This document shows positions 27,897-37,491 of a stretch of DNA of 64,000 nt, piece after piece (position 1 is the stretch's first letter; every line of letters begins with the position of its first letter). The notes under the pieces are model-generated. The model was not told where the DNA came from, made no database searches, and saw only the letters and a list, made by a program, of their open reading frames with translations. The stretch is from assembly GCA_024707075.1 (NCBI GenBank), contig JANQAK010000001.1, positions 1-64,000 on the forward strand, given 5' to 3'. The DNA comes from Afipia sp. (GTDB lineage Bacteria > Pseudomonadota > Alphaproteobacteria > Rhizobiales > Xanthobacteraceae). The position numbers and the translations under genes are program-made.

Positions 27897-28341
27897 GTCG
27901 ACCTCCTTGCTCCGGCCAGCCAACCGAACTCTTTTTAGGATCGCAAGACATGATCGGAATCAAACGCGCGTTATCCTCCATAAGAATGTGTGGCATGTCC
28001 TGAAGTACAGAGTTCTTCGGCCAAAGACCTCTCACTCTTGGTGCAGTGCTGCCACATGGGTGCCCATGAAGTTAGCAATGGAGATGCCTCCCCGCACTAT
28101 CCGCCGTATGATGGCCTCAGTGCGGACAGCAATTCCGTGCTGAGGCGTAAGAACCTCATTCAGTGGTCGGCTCCTAGCATGAGCCGTAACCAAAACTGCT
28201 GCCTTCCAGCCCTAGGGTTGGGGAGGCAGCGAAATAAAACAGCGCGTAAGCGAAAATACGCTGCGCCGTTATCACTGACGGTTCTTAACTCCCTAGCCAC
28301 TTGTATGATTGCTGCTACGCCTCAAGAGGAAAGGCGTAAGC
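27897..28341. other. 445-bp interval without a supported gene
   Basis: It lies between the divergent coiled-coil gene and the small exported protein at 28342. An imperfect inverted repeat is present, CTGCCTTCC at 28199-28207 with GGGAGGCAG at 28221-28229. The rest shows no coding signal I trust. Confidence 0.4.
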
Positions 28342-28548
28342 ATGAACAATTGGCGAGACCTCACATTAGCGACGCTCTCGGTCGCGGTTATAGCCCTTTC
28401 ATCGCAAGCGGGCCTAGCCTCGCCAAATCTCCATACTGAAACGTCATCCACCAGCATTCCAAATAAAACGACAAAGCCCCCGCGCGGATGCCAAGCGGGC
28501 TCTGAGCAAATCAACGCCACAACCGGCAGGAAGCAGCTTTGCCGGTGA
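28342..28548 (+). CDS. Small exported protein coupled to the tail-fibre-like gene
   Basis: About 68 residues with a signal peptide (LTLATLSVAVIALSSQAGLA). The mature part is a Ser/Thr/Pro-rich linker ending in CQAGSEQINATTGRKQLCR, a two-Cys knot-like tail. The stop overlaps the next gene's GTG start (GTGA), implying coupled translation and a shared extracellular role. Family unknown. Confidence 0.55.
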   Translation: MNNWRDLTLATLSVAVIALSSQAGLASPNLHTETSSTSIPNKTTKPPRGCQAGSEQINATTGRKQLCR

Positions 28549-30194
28549 AAACTGCAATCGCCCTTCTACTATTCATTGGCTCGGCATTCCTCGCCCCACA
28601 GATCCATGCCCAAGGCTGGGCTGACTTCGCGACCGTGAGCATGACCGATGTCACCACACCCAAACTCACCTCTAACCGCATCTGCTACACTGATGGTCTG
28701 GATATTGCCTGCGATGGAGCGGCCGGGCTGCTGACCACCAGCGGCAGTCTGATAATTTCGACCGTGAATACCGGCGGGCTATCGGTGACTGGCAACACCA
28801 GCCTTGCCGCCGTAAGTGTTACCAACGTCAGCGCCACCGGCAACGTGAGTGCGGTAAAGTTCATTGGTGACGGAAGTTTGCTTACCGGGGTCAGTGGAGG
28901 CGGAAGCAGCAGCGCGACGACGGCGGTGGCATTTGGCGTGCACAAGAATGGTACCGACCAGACCTTGGGTTCTAACAATACGGCTGGAAAGCTGACATGG
29001 GGCACCGAGGCTTTTGACACCAATAACAATTTTGCCAGTGACAGGTTCACCCCAACGGTGGCGGGAAAGTATCTGGTTATCCTCAAGGTGGGATGCAAAG
29101 GATATTCCGTGATTTACACGTCAGCCTGTGGTGCATACGTCTATAAGAACGGCGCAAATATCGGCTACAGCTATAGCTCTGACTCTACGGACGCCAACCA
29201 AGGCCACCAATTTGTGGGAGCCATTGTTGATATGAATGGCAGCACCGATTATTTGGAAGCTTATGCATTGGTGTATGATACCAGCGGGTTCAACTTGTCC
29301 AAAGTAAGCGGGCTGGCGAACGAGACGTATTTCCAAGGATCTTTGTTGGCGCCGGGACAGACTTCTGGCGGGGGTTCATCATCCAGCGACCGGATTGTGG
29401 CGACCAATGCCAATGTGGTGGCTTATCCTGGCGGCACCGTCAGCATTACCACCGGGGGCATCAGCGGCACCGCCTACTTTGACACGATTGGTCGCGTTGT
29501 CCTGCCCGGCATTTCTGCGACCACCAACCAGAGCAGCTTCACCACCGTTTATGCCAGCGGGAACGTAGGAGTTGGCACCACGGCGCCTGCGTACTTGCTC
29601 GACGTGAGTAGCACCAGCGGCATCCGTTCGACGGCGTCTGGTTCTGGATACGCCGTTCTGCAACCCGGCTCTTGGGCAGCCACGGGATTCGTAGGTTTTT
29701 ATAGCAGCGCCACCACACGTCTTGGTTATGTTGGCTGGGGCGTAGCAAACAGCACAATGAGTTTGATGACAGACATCAGCACCACCTCATTGAGCCTGGG
29801 AACGAGCAGCACCACCCGCATGGTGATTGACGGAAGCGGCAATGTGGGAATTGGCACGACGAGCCCCAATGCCAAGCTGGAAGTGGCGGGCACAGTTAGC
29901 GCAACAAGTTTTAACATAGGCTGGGAGCGGGTGGCTGGAAGCACTGCGACAACCAGCACCGCCACTTGCACTACCGGCAAGCAGGTTATTGGCGGCGGCT
30001 GTTTGATGACCGCTTATAACGGGAGTTACGGTACTGGGGGGTATCGTTGCAGTTTCAACTTATACGGCGTTGATTATTTCACACCCATTTCGAATTACCC
30101 TTCCAGTTCTACCCAGTGGTATTGTGGATGTCCTTCGGGTGTGCCTCCCACCGGTACTGTGACCGCCTACGCCCTTTGCGCCCGGCTTCAGTGA
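28545..30194 (+). CDS. Secreted tail-fibre-like repeat protein
   Basis: About 549 residues. A signal peptide (AIALLLFIGSAFLAPQIHA) is followed by repetitive, Ser/Thr/Gly-rich beta structure. Repeats such as VTNVSATGNVSAVKFIGDGS and GNVGIGTTSPNAKLEVAGTV are those of phage tail-fibre and bacterial surface trimers. A C1q/TNF-like middle section (KLTWGTEAFDTNNNFASDRF) and a Cys-containing C-terminal domain follow. No phage structural gene is nearby, so this is more likely a surface or secreted adhesin. The GTG at 28545 starts exactly at the signal peptide. Confidence 0.65.
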   Translation: MKTAIALLLFIGSAFLAPQIHAQGWADFATVSMTDVTTPKLTSNRICYTDGLDIACDGAAGLLTTSGSLIISTVNTGGLSVTGNTSLAAVSVTNVSATGNVSAVKFIGDGSLLTGVSGGGSSSATTAVAFGVHKNGTDQTLGSNNTAGKLTWGTEAFDTNNNFASDRFTPTVAGKYLVILKVGCKGYSVIYTSACGAYVYKNGANIGYSYSSDSTDANQGHQFVGAIVDMNGSTDYLEAYALVYDTSGFNLSKVSGLANETYFQGSLLAPGQTSGGGSSSSDRIVATNANVVAYPGGTVSITTGGISGTAYFDTIGRVVLPGISATTNQSSFTTVYASGNVGVGTTAPAYLLDVSSTSGIRSTASGSGYAVLQPGSWAATGFVGFYSSATTRLGYVGWGVANSTMSLMTDISTTSLSLGTSSTTRMVIDGSGNVGIGTTSPNAKLEVAGTVSATSFNIGWERVAGSTATTSTATCTTGKQVIGGGCLMTAYNGSYGTGGYRCSFNLYGVDYFTPISNYPSSSTQWYCGCPSGVPPTGTVTAYALCARLQ

Positions 30195-30271
30195 CAGCAG
30201 TAAGTGCGTGGAGCGCACCCTATGCGTATAGTTACCCTGCGCATGCAAAGGCAATCCATGATTTCTAGGCC

Positions 30272-30835
30272 TCATAATGCGCTCAACGTTGGCTTCTGAA
30301 TCCTTGAAATTGTCGAACAACTGACATTGAAGTCCTTCGCGATTTTTGAAACAGGCTCTCCTGCGCCACGCCGACTAATCGCCCGCTCTCGCTCCATGGG
30401 ACTCAGTTTCGAAGGACGCCCGAACTTCACGCCATTCGCCAGTGCCTCCGCCCGACCTCGCGCAGTTCGCTCCAGCATCCGCCGCCGCTCAAACGTCGCA
30501 GCAAGTCCAAGCACCGCCAGCACCAAGTCCGAGAACTCGGATGTGGTGTCCACGAGCGGCTCGGCCAAGGACTTAAGGCCCGCTCCCGCTTGCTGCATTT
30601 GCCGCGCCAACAACAGCAAGTCTGTCGTATCGCGGGAAAGCCGATCTACAGCCGCGATGACTACCAAATCGCCGGGCTTTAAAACCCTCAGCATTCGCTT
30701 TAGCTGCGGTCGATCAGCAGTCGCACCACTTTTATGCTCTCGATAAATATGAATGCAGCCTGCGTCCTTTAACTGGCCAAGCTGGACATCCAGACTTTGG
30801 CCACATGTACTGACACGGGCGTAACCATAGATCAT
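30272..30835 (-). CDS. Serine recombinase (resolvase/invertase family)
   Basis: A 187-residue small serine recombinase. The N-terminal catalytic domain has YARVST with the nucleophilic Ser at about residue 9, then DRLSRDT and the long E helix ending ERRRMLERTARGR. A C-terminal helix-turn-helix (EPVSKIAKDFNVSCSTISRI) binds DNA. It could resolve cointegrates or invert the adjacent segment; no transposase accompanies it. Inverted repeats upstream (30973-30990 and 31036-31056) could be its sites. Confidence 0.9.
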   Translation of the reverse strand: MIYGYARVSTCGQSLDVQLGQLKDAGCIHIYREHKSGATADRPQLKRMLRVLKPGDLVVIAAVDRLSRDTTDLLLLARQMQQAGAGLKSLAEPLVDTTSEFSDLVLAVLGLAATFERRRMLERTARGRAEALANGVKFGRPSKLSPMERERAISRRGAGEPVSKIAKDFNVSCSTISRIQKPTLSAL

Positions 30836-30972
30836 TTTCCCTTGGCCTTGCCTGATGCAAATGTCCTGATTTTTGCAAGTGTTCCAAGGGCCAAACGGTC
30901 AAAATTCTCGTTTTCAAAAATCTCAGAGTCGTACCAATGTCTTACCGAATCCACTTAATCTAACTTCCCTTT

Positions 30973-31056
30973 GAATGAATGCTTTCATTCTGCACTTACT
31001 CCTTGAATGCGTAAATCAGGATTTTCGCGCATGAAATGAAAGGTTTCCCCTTTCAT
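30973..31056. repeat. Two small inverted repeats upstream of the resolvase
   Basis: GAATGAA/TTCATTC at 30973-30990 and ATGAAAGG/CCTTTCAT at 31036-31056 share the TTCAT theme. They may be recombination subsites or promoter elements for the divergent resolvase and lipoprotein genes. Function is inferred from position only. Confidence 0.4.
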
Positions 31057-31066
31057 GCAGGTTTCC

Positions 31067-31306
31067 ATGCGCAGCATCCCCCTTCCAAAACTCTTAGCCT
31101 TAGCTTTGTTAGGACCGCTCCTTTGCGGATGTAACGGTCCGAGCGATGATGACGTGGCCCGCGCAATCGGCGCGAGAGTCAGCAACGTCAGTTGCAGCGC
31201 CGCGAGCGGACAGCCCGGCTACGTCTGTACCTACTCCCGCAACGGCCTCGACATAACCGATCGGTTCATCAAGAGGGAAGATGGGCGATGGGATTTCGTG
31301 CACTGA
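31067..31306 (+). CDS. Small lipoprotein
   Basis: About 79 residues. The signal ends in a lipobox, ALALLGPLLCGCNGPSDDD; Asp residues just after the lipidated Cys affect sorting in some bacteria. The mature part has a Cys pair (NVSCSAASGQPGYVC) and ends EDGRWDFVH. It resembles short hypothetical lipoproteins of mobile elements. It is divergent from the resolvase. Confidence 0.6.
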   Translation: MRSIPLPKLLALALLGPLLCGCNGPSDDDVARAIGARVSNVSCSAASGQPGYVCTYSRNGLDITDRFIKREDGRWDFVH

Positions 31307-31357
31307 GCGCAGTCTCATCACTGTCGCGGCAACGAGCATAAATTCTGGCAATATCCC

Positions 31358-32543
31358 ATGAGTCATCCAGTGGACGACAGCACCGATAACCGGGCACCAG
31401 CGCCTGAGCGGATCGCTCCGTTGTATGACGAAAGCCCGAGTTACTTCGTTCCAATAGCAATTATTGTGAGCGTCGTTGCAGCGCTTGCTATCGGCATTTA
31501 TGTCAACTTCTATACAGCGCCCGCACCGCCGCCTTCCAACCCCAAACCCGACTTTACGTCGGTCTACGAGCAATTGGGCGTGTCGCCCGATCCAGCCGCA
31601 GAACTCGAAAAGACTATCACCGGCACTAAACTACTTGACCAGCTTCGTCGCGAGCCATGCGATCGTGAGGCGATACAGCCGCTCGCCAAGATGCTGGTGA
31701 GCTTCGGATATCCTCGCGAAGCAGCGACCGCCGCCCGTAAATTTGGCGAAGCGCTGCGGCTATAGCGCCAAGCTGCTTGAGGAAGCATACGCGGCACTCA
31801 CGCGCATTAACGATTTCACAGGCGCTGTCGCCGTGGCGAATGAGATGATCAAGCTCGACCAGGCACGGAGCCGCTATCGCTATTTGCGCGGGCTGGCCTA
31901 TGAAGGCATGAAAAACCCGAGAGGGGCGCTTAGCGACTATATCAGCGCGCTCCAGCTGTTCACCGACCTGTCAAACGTCGCGGTGAGCGAATTCTATCGA
32001 ATCTCGCGCATGTACGCTGCTATCGGACGGTATTGTGACGCCATCACGCCGCTTGAGATGTACATTTCCTATGACGTAACGAAGCGGCAGACGGCGCAGC
32101 TTACGAAAATGATCACCGAGTATGCGAATGACGGCAGTTGCCGCGCACATTATGCGTCTGGCAGCGATAAGGTCTGGATCACCAAGAACAATGTCGTTGA
32201 CGTCACGATCAACGGCGTCAAGGCCCGCATGCTGGTTGATACCGGTGCCTCAATGGTTTCGATCACGCCTGGACTCGCAGCCCGTGCGCGCATACTGCCC
32301 GACGAACAAAACCTGATGACGTTTCAGGTCGTAGGCGGCACGGTGCAGTCCGCGCCGGGCTATGCCCAACTTATCCAGGTCGGCCAAACAAGCGCTGCGA
32401 GCGTACCGGTGGCCATATCGGTCGGCAGGGAAGCCGCCTTCGGCGACCAGATCGATGGTCTGCTTGGAATGACGTTCCTTGCGCGGTTCAACTTTACATT
32501 TTCAAGCGGAATACTGGAACTCAAGCCCCGTACTATCAATTGA
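31358..32543 (+). pseudogene. Membrane-anchored TPR and retropepsin-like aspartic protease, frameshifted
   Basis: Two abutting frames read as one protein. The first (31358-31765) has one TM helix (residues about 29-52). It breaks at 31751-31757, where one extra base separates KFGEA from CGYSAKLLEEAY. The second frame continues with TPR-like helices and then a single-domain retropepsin-type aspartic protease: MLVDTGASMVSI is the DTG active site, and IDGLLGMTFL is the flap-side hydrophobic motif. Such proteins cut small peptide targets as dimers; the target is unknown. If the extra base is real, the protease may still be made alone from 31743. Confidence 0.7.
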
Positions 32544-32606
32544 TAGCGCCGTTCTCCAAGGCGCGTGGCTCCGTGATGAACGAAAACAACAAGGTGCATG
32601 TTGCCC

Positions 32607-33539
32607 CTAGCGACCGCGCTCCTTGTCGCGTTCGCGCTCCTGCTTCATCCTGCTGAGCGCGCGCCGATCCACCTCCGAATCCAGCCGTTGCGCGGCGAGC
32701 CGCTTCTGAAATCCGCTTAGGTCACGACCCGGATTATGAATCGCAGCAAGTTTGGATAGCTCTCTGCTCCGGACGTCGCGATCAATCGTATCCCAATAGT
32801 CGCGTTCGTTTTCCTGGGCACTGGCCCGGCGCGAACGATTCAACTGCGGCCTGCTCTGTCCTTTATCGATCGCCTTGTAGTCAACGTGTCGATAGGGTTG
32901 CCGCGAGCCCGGTCTGTTTCTTAGCTTGCGGCGTTGCGACCTTGCCGGTACGCCGCGTTTATCCATCGCCTGCGATTGTGGCCCCTCATGGATAGTCGGC
33001 TCGCGCTGGATTCCTTGAGCCGCCAACGTGCGCCTGTCGATACGCTCCGGCCGTCCTGCCGCCTCTAACGCACGATTGGCGAAGTTTTCCCATTGCTGGC
33101 GTAACCGTTCCGTACTGCCGATCTCGCTGGTCCCGATCACCCTTTTCCCAGTCTTCGGGTCGCGGTCGCGAAGCACCAGGTGGCAATGCGGATTTTGCGC
33201 ATCCTTACCTTTGTCGTGGAATGCCGCCAGCCAGGGCGCTCGCCCCTTCGTGACATGCTCGGCAAAATCCCGGACCAAGGCCGCCCGCTGCATTCCGTTG
33301 AGTTCCCTGGGCAACGCGAGCATGACCTTGTCGATGACACGGGCATTCTTGCGATCGGCGTCTTCGCACTGCCGGAGATATTGCGACATCTCGCGGGGGT
33401 TCTCACCGGGAAAGCGGGCTTTCTCCAAGCCGCTCATCGCGTTCTTGCGGGTGATATAGCCGAGGTGGGCCGCCGCCGTGTATGGCTGGGCCTGGGTGGA
33501 TTTTCCGACCGGCGTATGATGCAGGCTGTAAATCGCCAC
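32607..33539 (-). CDS. MOBQ-type relaxase 1 (MobA/MobL family)
   Basis: About 310 residues. The N-terminus AIYSLHHTPVGK and AAAHLGYITRKNAM match MobA/MobL relaxases; the metal-binding His cluster is HDKGKDAQNPHCHLVLRDRD. The C-terminal half is basic and rich in Arg/Gln. These enzymes nick oriT and stay bound to the 5' end during transfer. The GTG at 33539 begins the domain. The oriT-like hairpin and nick motif lie 25-55 bp upstream, as expected for a cognate pair. It is divergent from the coupling-protein gene. Confidence 0.88.
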   Translation of the reverse strand: MAIYSLHHTPVGKSTQAQPYTAAAHLGYITRKNAMSGLEKARFPGENPREMSQYLRQCEDADRKNARVIDKVMLALPRELNGMQRAALVRDFAEHVTKGRAPWLAAFHDKGKDAQNPHCHLVLRDRDPKTGKRVIGTSEIGSTERLRQQWENFANRALEAAGRPERIDRRTLAAQGIQREPTIHEGPQSQAMDKRGVPARSQRRKLRNRPGSRQPYRHVDYKAIDKGQSRPQLNRSRRASAQENERDYWDTIDRDVRSRELSKLAAIHNPGRDLSGFQKRLAAQRLDSEVDRRALSRMKQERERDKERGR

Positions 33540-33563
33540 GATCAATGTCCTTAGGTGGTGCGC

Positions 33564-33594
33564 GGGTTTGCTTGCAAACCCATAAGTGCGCACT
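33564..33594. other. oriT 1: hairpin plus MOBQ nick motif
   Basis: A perfect inverted repeat GGGTTTG-CTTG-CAAACCC (33564-33581) is followed at once by ATAAGTGCGCACT (33582-33594). A short hairpin followed by TAAGTGCGC resembles the nick region of RSF1010/R1162-type origins of transfer. It lies just upstream of relaxase 1. Confidence 0.8.
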
Positions 33595-33797
33595 GCCGCC
33601 GGACCCAACGATAACGCCGCTTCCCCAGTCTCACAAGTCCCACAGAGCTCCAAGCGTTCCCCGCTCACCAATGGTGCCACGAACAGACCACCGGCCGATG
33701 TTGTCCAAGGATACGAGGATGCGGCCCCCGGGCAGTTGCCGAGATCCAACCCGCCAGCGATACTTGCCTTTTCGTTTATTTCATCGTTGGAGGCGCA

Positions 33798-36700
33798 ATG
33801 ACTTTCGAGCCGTCGCCGGACCGTCCGGTGTCGTTCCTACACAAGCTGGTTGGATTTAAAGACCTCGAACCGCCCATCTCAGACGGAGAGTACGCCCTTT
33901 ATAAGCGGTTTCGGGATGGTCGAGATCTCATCCCCCTGCCCGTCGCCAAAACCCTTCCTGAGTGTCCCCGGAACGCCGATAGACGTAGCCGGACAGCCAT
34001 CCGACGTCTGATTTCCGACCCGCGCCTCCCGACCATCTTGAAGCTCATTGAAGAGGAAAAGGTACGTGCGGAAGCCCGGCGGAAAGCCATCGCCGAAGAG
34101 CGCAAGGCCGCCGAAGCTAAGGCAGAAACCGAAGCTTTAAGGACCAAGCTTGAGAAGATTGATGCTTTTCACGGCGACCAGCTCAACGTATTCAGTCTCA
34201 AGGTCGGCCAGTTCGAACATCTCATCGGAGCACAGTCGCTCGCCGAGGCGTCACTGAAAATCACCCACGACAGCTATAGCGAGTTCAAAAAAAGCCAGCG
34301 CGCCCTCAACATCAACATGGCCCAAAAAGGCAACGACCGGTCAGCCATGGCCTTCGGCGTGCTCGCCGCCATCGAAAACAATCTACGCGATAAAGGTAAC
34401 GCCCGAGGGATAGCCGCAGGGCTTTCGACGGTCACGATCCGGCGCTCTCTTGTGGCGCTCCGAGAGGAAGAGCGGGCCGCGCTGCGCATGACCGACATCC
34501 TCGAAGCACTTGGTGTCCTCGATGCGGATGACAGACTAGCCATCCTGGTGCCGATTATTTGGAACGATGGAAACTGCGATATCGATTTCAGCAACTCGTC
34601 GGCTGAATTCAGGGTTCGGGCGGCTACGCTCGATACCCTTAAGCCACTCATCTCTGCCAGCCTGGGCACAGCCGAGGGGGCACGCGAACACCTGAATCAG
34701 GCTCTCCGCAAGGCGCTCAATCCCGCATCCGGCCTTCCCGAAGCGCAACGCGGAGTGATTGAGCGCTACCTATTCAGCGGCAACCGCTGGATGACCCCGG
34801 TGAAGGAGCGCACGCGTTGCTGTCTTCGGCAGACGCTCCGGCCGCCCTCCGGCTCGGCGGCTTGTCCGACGATTCCGAGATGATGTATGACCTGCGCGAG
34901 AGCCTCCTTACGGTCGCACCACCCGGTAGCGGCAAGAGCCAAGCGCATGTCCTGCGCAATCTTCTCTACCTCAAGGCGCCAGCCGTCATCCTCGACGTCA
35001 AGGGGGAGATGTTGCGCGACTCCCGTACCTGGCGAGACGCGAACGTTGGGAAGACGTACGCCTTTACACCGCACGCACCCGAAGATTCCATTCACTACAA
35101 TCCACTGGATGATATTCGCAACGATCCGGACCTTGCATGGGAAGATGCGCGCAAGCTCGCCGACCTTATCGTTATTCCGACCTCGGCGCGCGAAACGGGC
35201 GACTATTTTGAAAGTCGCGCGCGCGACATGATTACGACCGCGCTGCTGGATGTGGCGATCTCTACGCAGGGCAAAGAACGGACCATGGCCGGTGTGCTCG
35301 ACCGGCTTTACGTATCGGATGATGAGAGCATCCTGAAGTGGTGCAAACAACTCGACCAGCGCGGCAACGTGCAACTTGCGCGGCAAGCGTCCGCATTACG
35401 GGGAATGCCGCCCAAACAACGCGAAGGTGTATTTGACAGCGCCCGGCGTCAGCTTGAAATCTGGCAGTCGCCCGCCATCACAAAGATCACGGGCAACACC
35501 AACTTTGATCCTGCTAAACTTCGCAGCGAGAATGGCACTCTTTATCTTGCGGTGGCCCTTGAGGACATCAAACGATACGCCTCCGTCCTCCGTGTGCTTA
35601 TCGGCCAGACGCTGTTCAAGCTCTATCGCCAGAAGCCGGAGGCCGACGCGCTGCCGGTCACATTCTTCCTTGATGAACTGCCCAGGCTTGGCCGCATGGA
35701 TGTCATTGAGGAATCCCTTGATGTTGGTCGCAGCTATGCGGTGCGACTGTGGATGTTCTGCCAGAACTTCGGACAACTGGAGACAGCGTACCCGAACGCA
35801 CAAGGCATGATGAGCAATTGCGCGGTGCGCTGCTTCATGAATCCCGATGAAGACACGGCTCGCTGGCTCAGCCAGAACCTTGGCATGCGCCAAGGCCTTC
35901 TCGACGGCGCGCGAAAGCCGCTCGTCGAACCCCATCAACTGACCGGACCGGAGTTCGCACAGCAATTGGTGGTATTCTCTCGCGGCTCACCTCCAGCCCG
36001 CCTCACCAAAAAGCCTGCCTTTGGCGATCCGGTCTGCCTTGCGCGCATGGCCGGTGTCGCCGACATTCCTCAAGAAGACATTCCTCAAGAGGAAACCTCT
36101 TCACCAATAGAAAATCCGGAAGAGGCGCGTATCACCTGGGACGACATCGGCCCCGGCCTGAATATTCAGGAAAATGTAAGCACTCCTCCGATCGTCGAAC
36201 ACAACAACCGGTCCAGCTTGTGGATAGCGATTGGGGCAGGATGCATACTTCTTGCGTTGATTGGTTGGGGCGCAACGCGGGAAGTGCAGTTTCGCGGCCT
36301 TAAGGCCGAGAATGTCACACTTCAATCTACGCACGATGCCGATGCGCAAGCCATTCGGGCATCTAGCACGCAAAAAGCGCTACTTTTGCGGACAATTCGC
36401 GAAACCGAGCAGGCGCGAGATAGCGCACGCACCGATGCTTCGTTGGCGAGAACCGAGCTCCAGCGCGAACGTGACGCGCATGCAGCCACCAAGCGCCAAC
36501 TTGCAATGCTCGAAAGCAGACCGGTAACGCAGGCGCCACCGACGGCCTCGGAAACCAACCGGTCGTCGCCTCTACCGACGGCTTCACCAAGGACATATCC
36601 GTCCTTCCCGGCTGAGCTACCGGGCCAAGGACAGGCTACACCGATCACCACGGCCACGCCTCCCTTCCCAACCGATTCAAAATTTGCGGAAGTCACCACA

Positions 36701-37213
36701 TGCGATGAGCTTGCAGCCAACCCCTATGATTCTCGTCACGTGGGAAACGGCGTCCCGTTCCCTGAACTTAGACGCAATGCGCTGGCCGCGATTTCCGCTT
36801 GTGACCTAGCGATCAGCGCGAACCCGCACGAACCCAGATTCTTCTACCAAAAAGCGCGTGCCTTGCAGGCCGCCAACGATCCGCGCGCGCAACCGCTGCT
36901 GGAGAACCTCATGCAAGAAAAATACGCGGCGTCATTCGACAACGCCGCTCAGCTACTTGCCAATCAAGGCCGCTGGCAGGAAGCCGCAAATCTGTACCGG
37001 CAAGGTGTCAGACTTAACGATGTCGATGCGATGGTTTCCCTCGCCGACGCGATACGCGCGAACCGCATTGCACCCCTTATACAAAATGAGGATGGCGTGC
37101 TTTATCAGAAAGCCGCGAGCCTCGGTCACAGAGGTGCAGCCGCCGACGTCCGGCAACGAGCGTCAGCCGGTGCCGTGATTGACGGCGTCTCCCGGTTTTT
37201 TGGGCCGCGCTGA
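33798..37213 (+). pseudogene. VirD4/TraG-type coupling ATPase 1 with long N- and C-terminal extensions, probable frameshift
   Basis: Two overlapping frames appear to be one ~1,130-residue gene. The first (33798-34883) is a coiled-coil-rich region ending YLFSGNRWMTP. At the C4 run 34795-34798 one more C would join it to GEGAHALLSSADAP of the second frame. That frame carries the ATPase: APPGSGKSQ (Walker A), VTFFLDELP (Walker B) and FCQNFGQLE. After the ATPase come one TM helix (SLWIAIGAGCILLALIGWG), a Pro-rich linker and a Sel1/TPR-like C-terminal region. The helix-after-ATPase order is unlike classical TraG, where the helices come first. If the frames are real, the ATPase would start with TTG at 34817. 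Confidence 0.75.
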
Positions 37214-37273
37214 TTGGCGTGGCTGATCTTGGCTTTGCCAAGACGGCAGCCTCTGGCGCGGGTACGGCTCGCG

Positions 37274-37309
37274 GTCAAGGGCGGCTTGGCCGCTCGTCGT
37301 ACCCTTGAC
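37274..37309. repeat. Inverted repeat between the two coupling-protein genes
   Basis: GTCAAGGG (37274-37281) and CCCTTGAC (37302-37309) flank a GC-rich 20-base loop. It lies about 60 bp after the first coupling-protein gene. It may be a terminator or a protein site; there is no T-run. Confidence 0.4.
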
Positions 37310-37491
37310 GGCGAGATAGCCCGCGCGACCTCGGACGTCCGATATCAGTTGAATCTTGTTTATCGATCGCGCGGTTTTTACAGCTTCCGGCAGGTTTCCG
37401 TGCAATCTGTTAGTGCACCGCCTGGCCAGTTAGCGAGCGATTCTACCGTCAGCGCTTGGCGACAAAACTGGATAAATGCGAACTTCTTCGC

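Noticed and set aside
28545-30194. Prophage tail fibre
   Set aside because: It has a signal peptide and no phage structural or lysis genes nearby; a secreted surface protein fits better.
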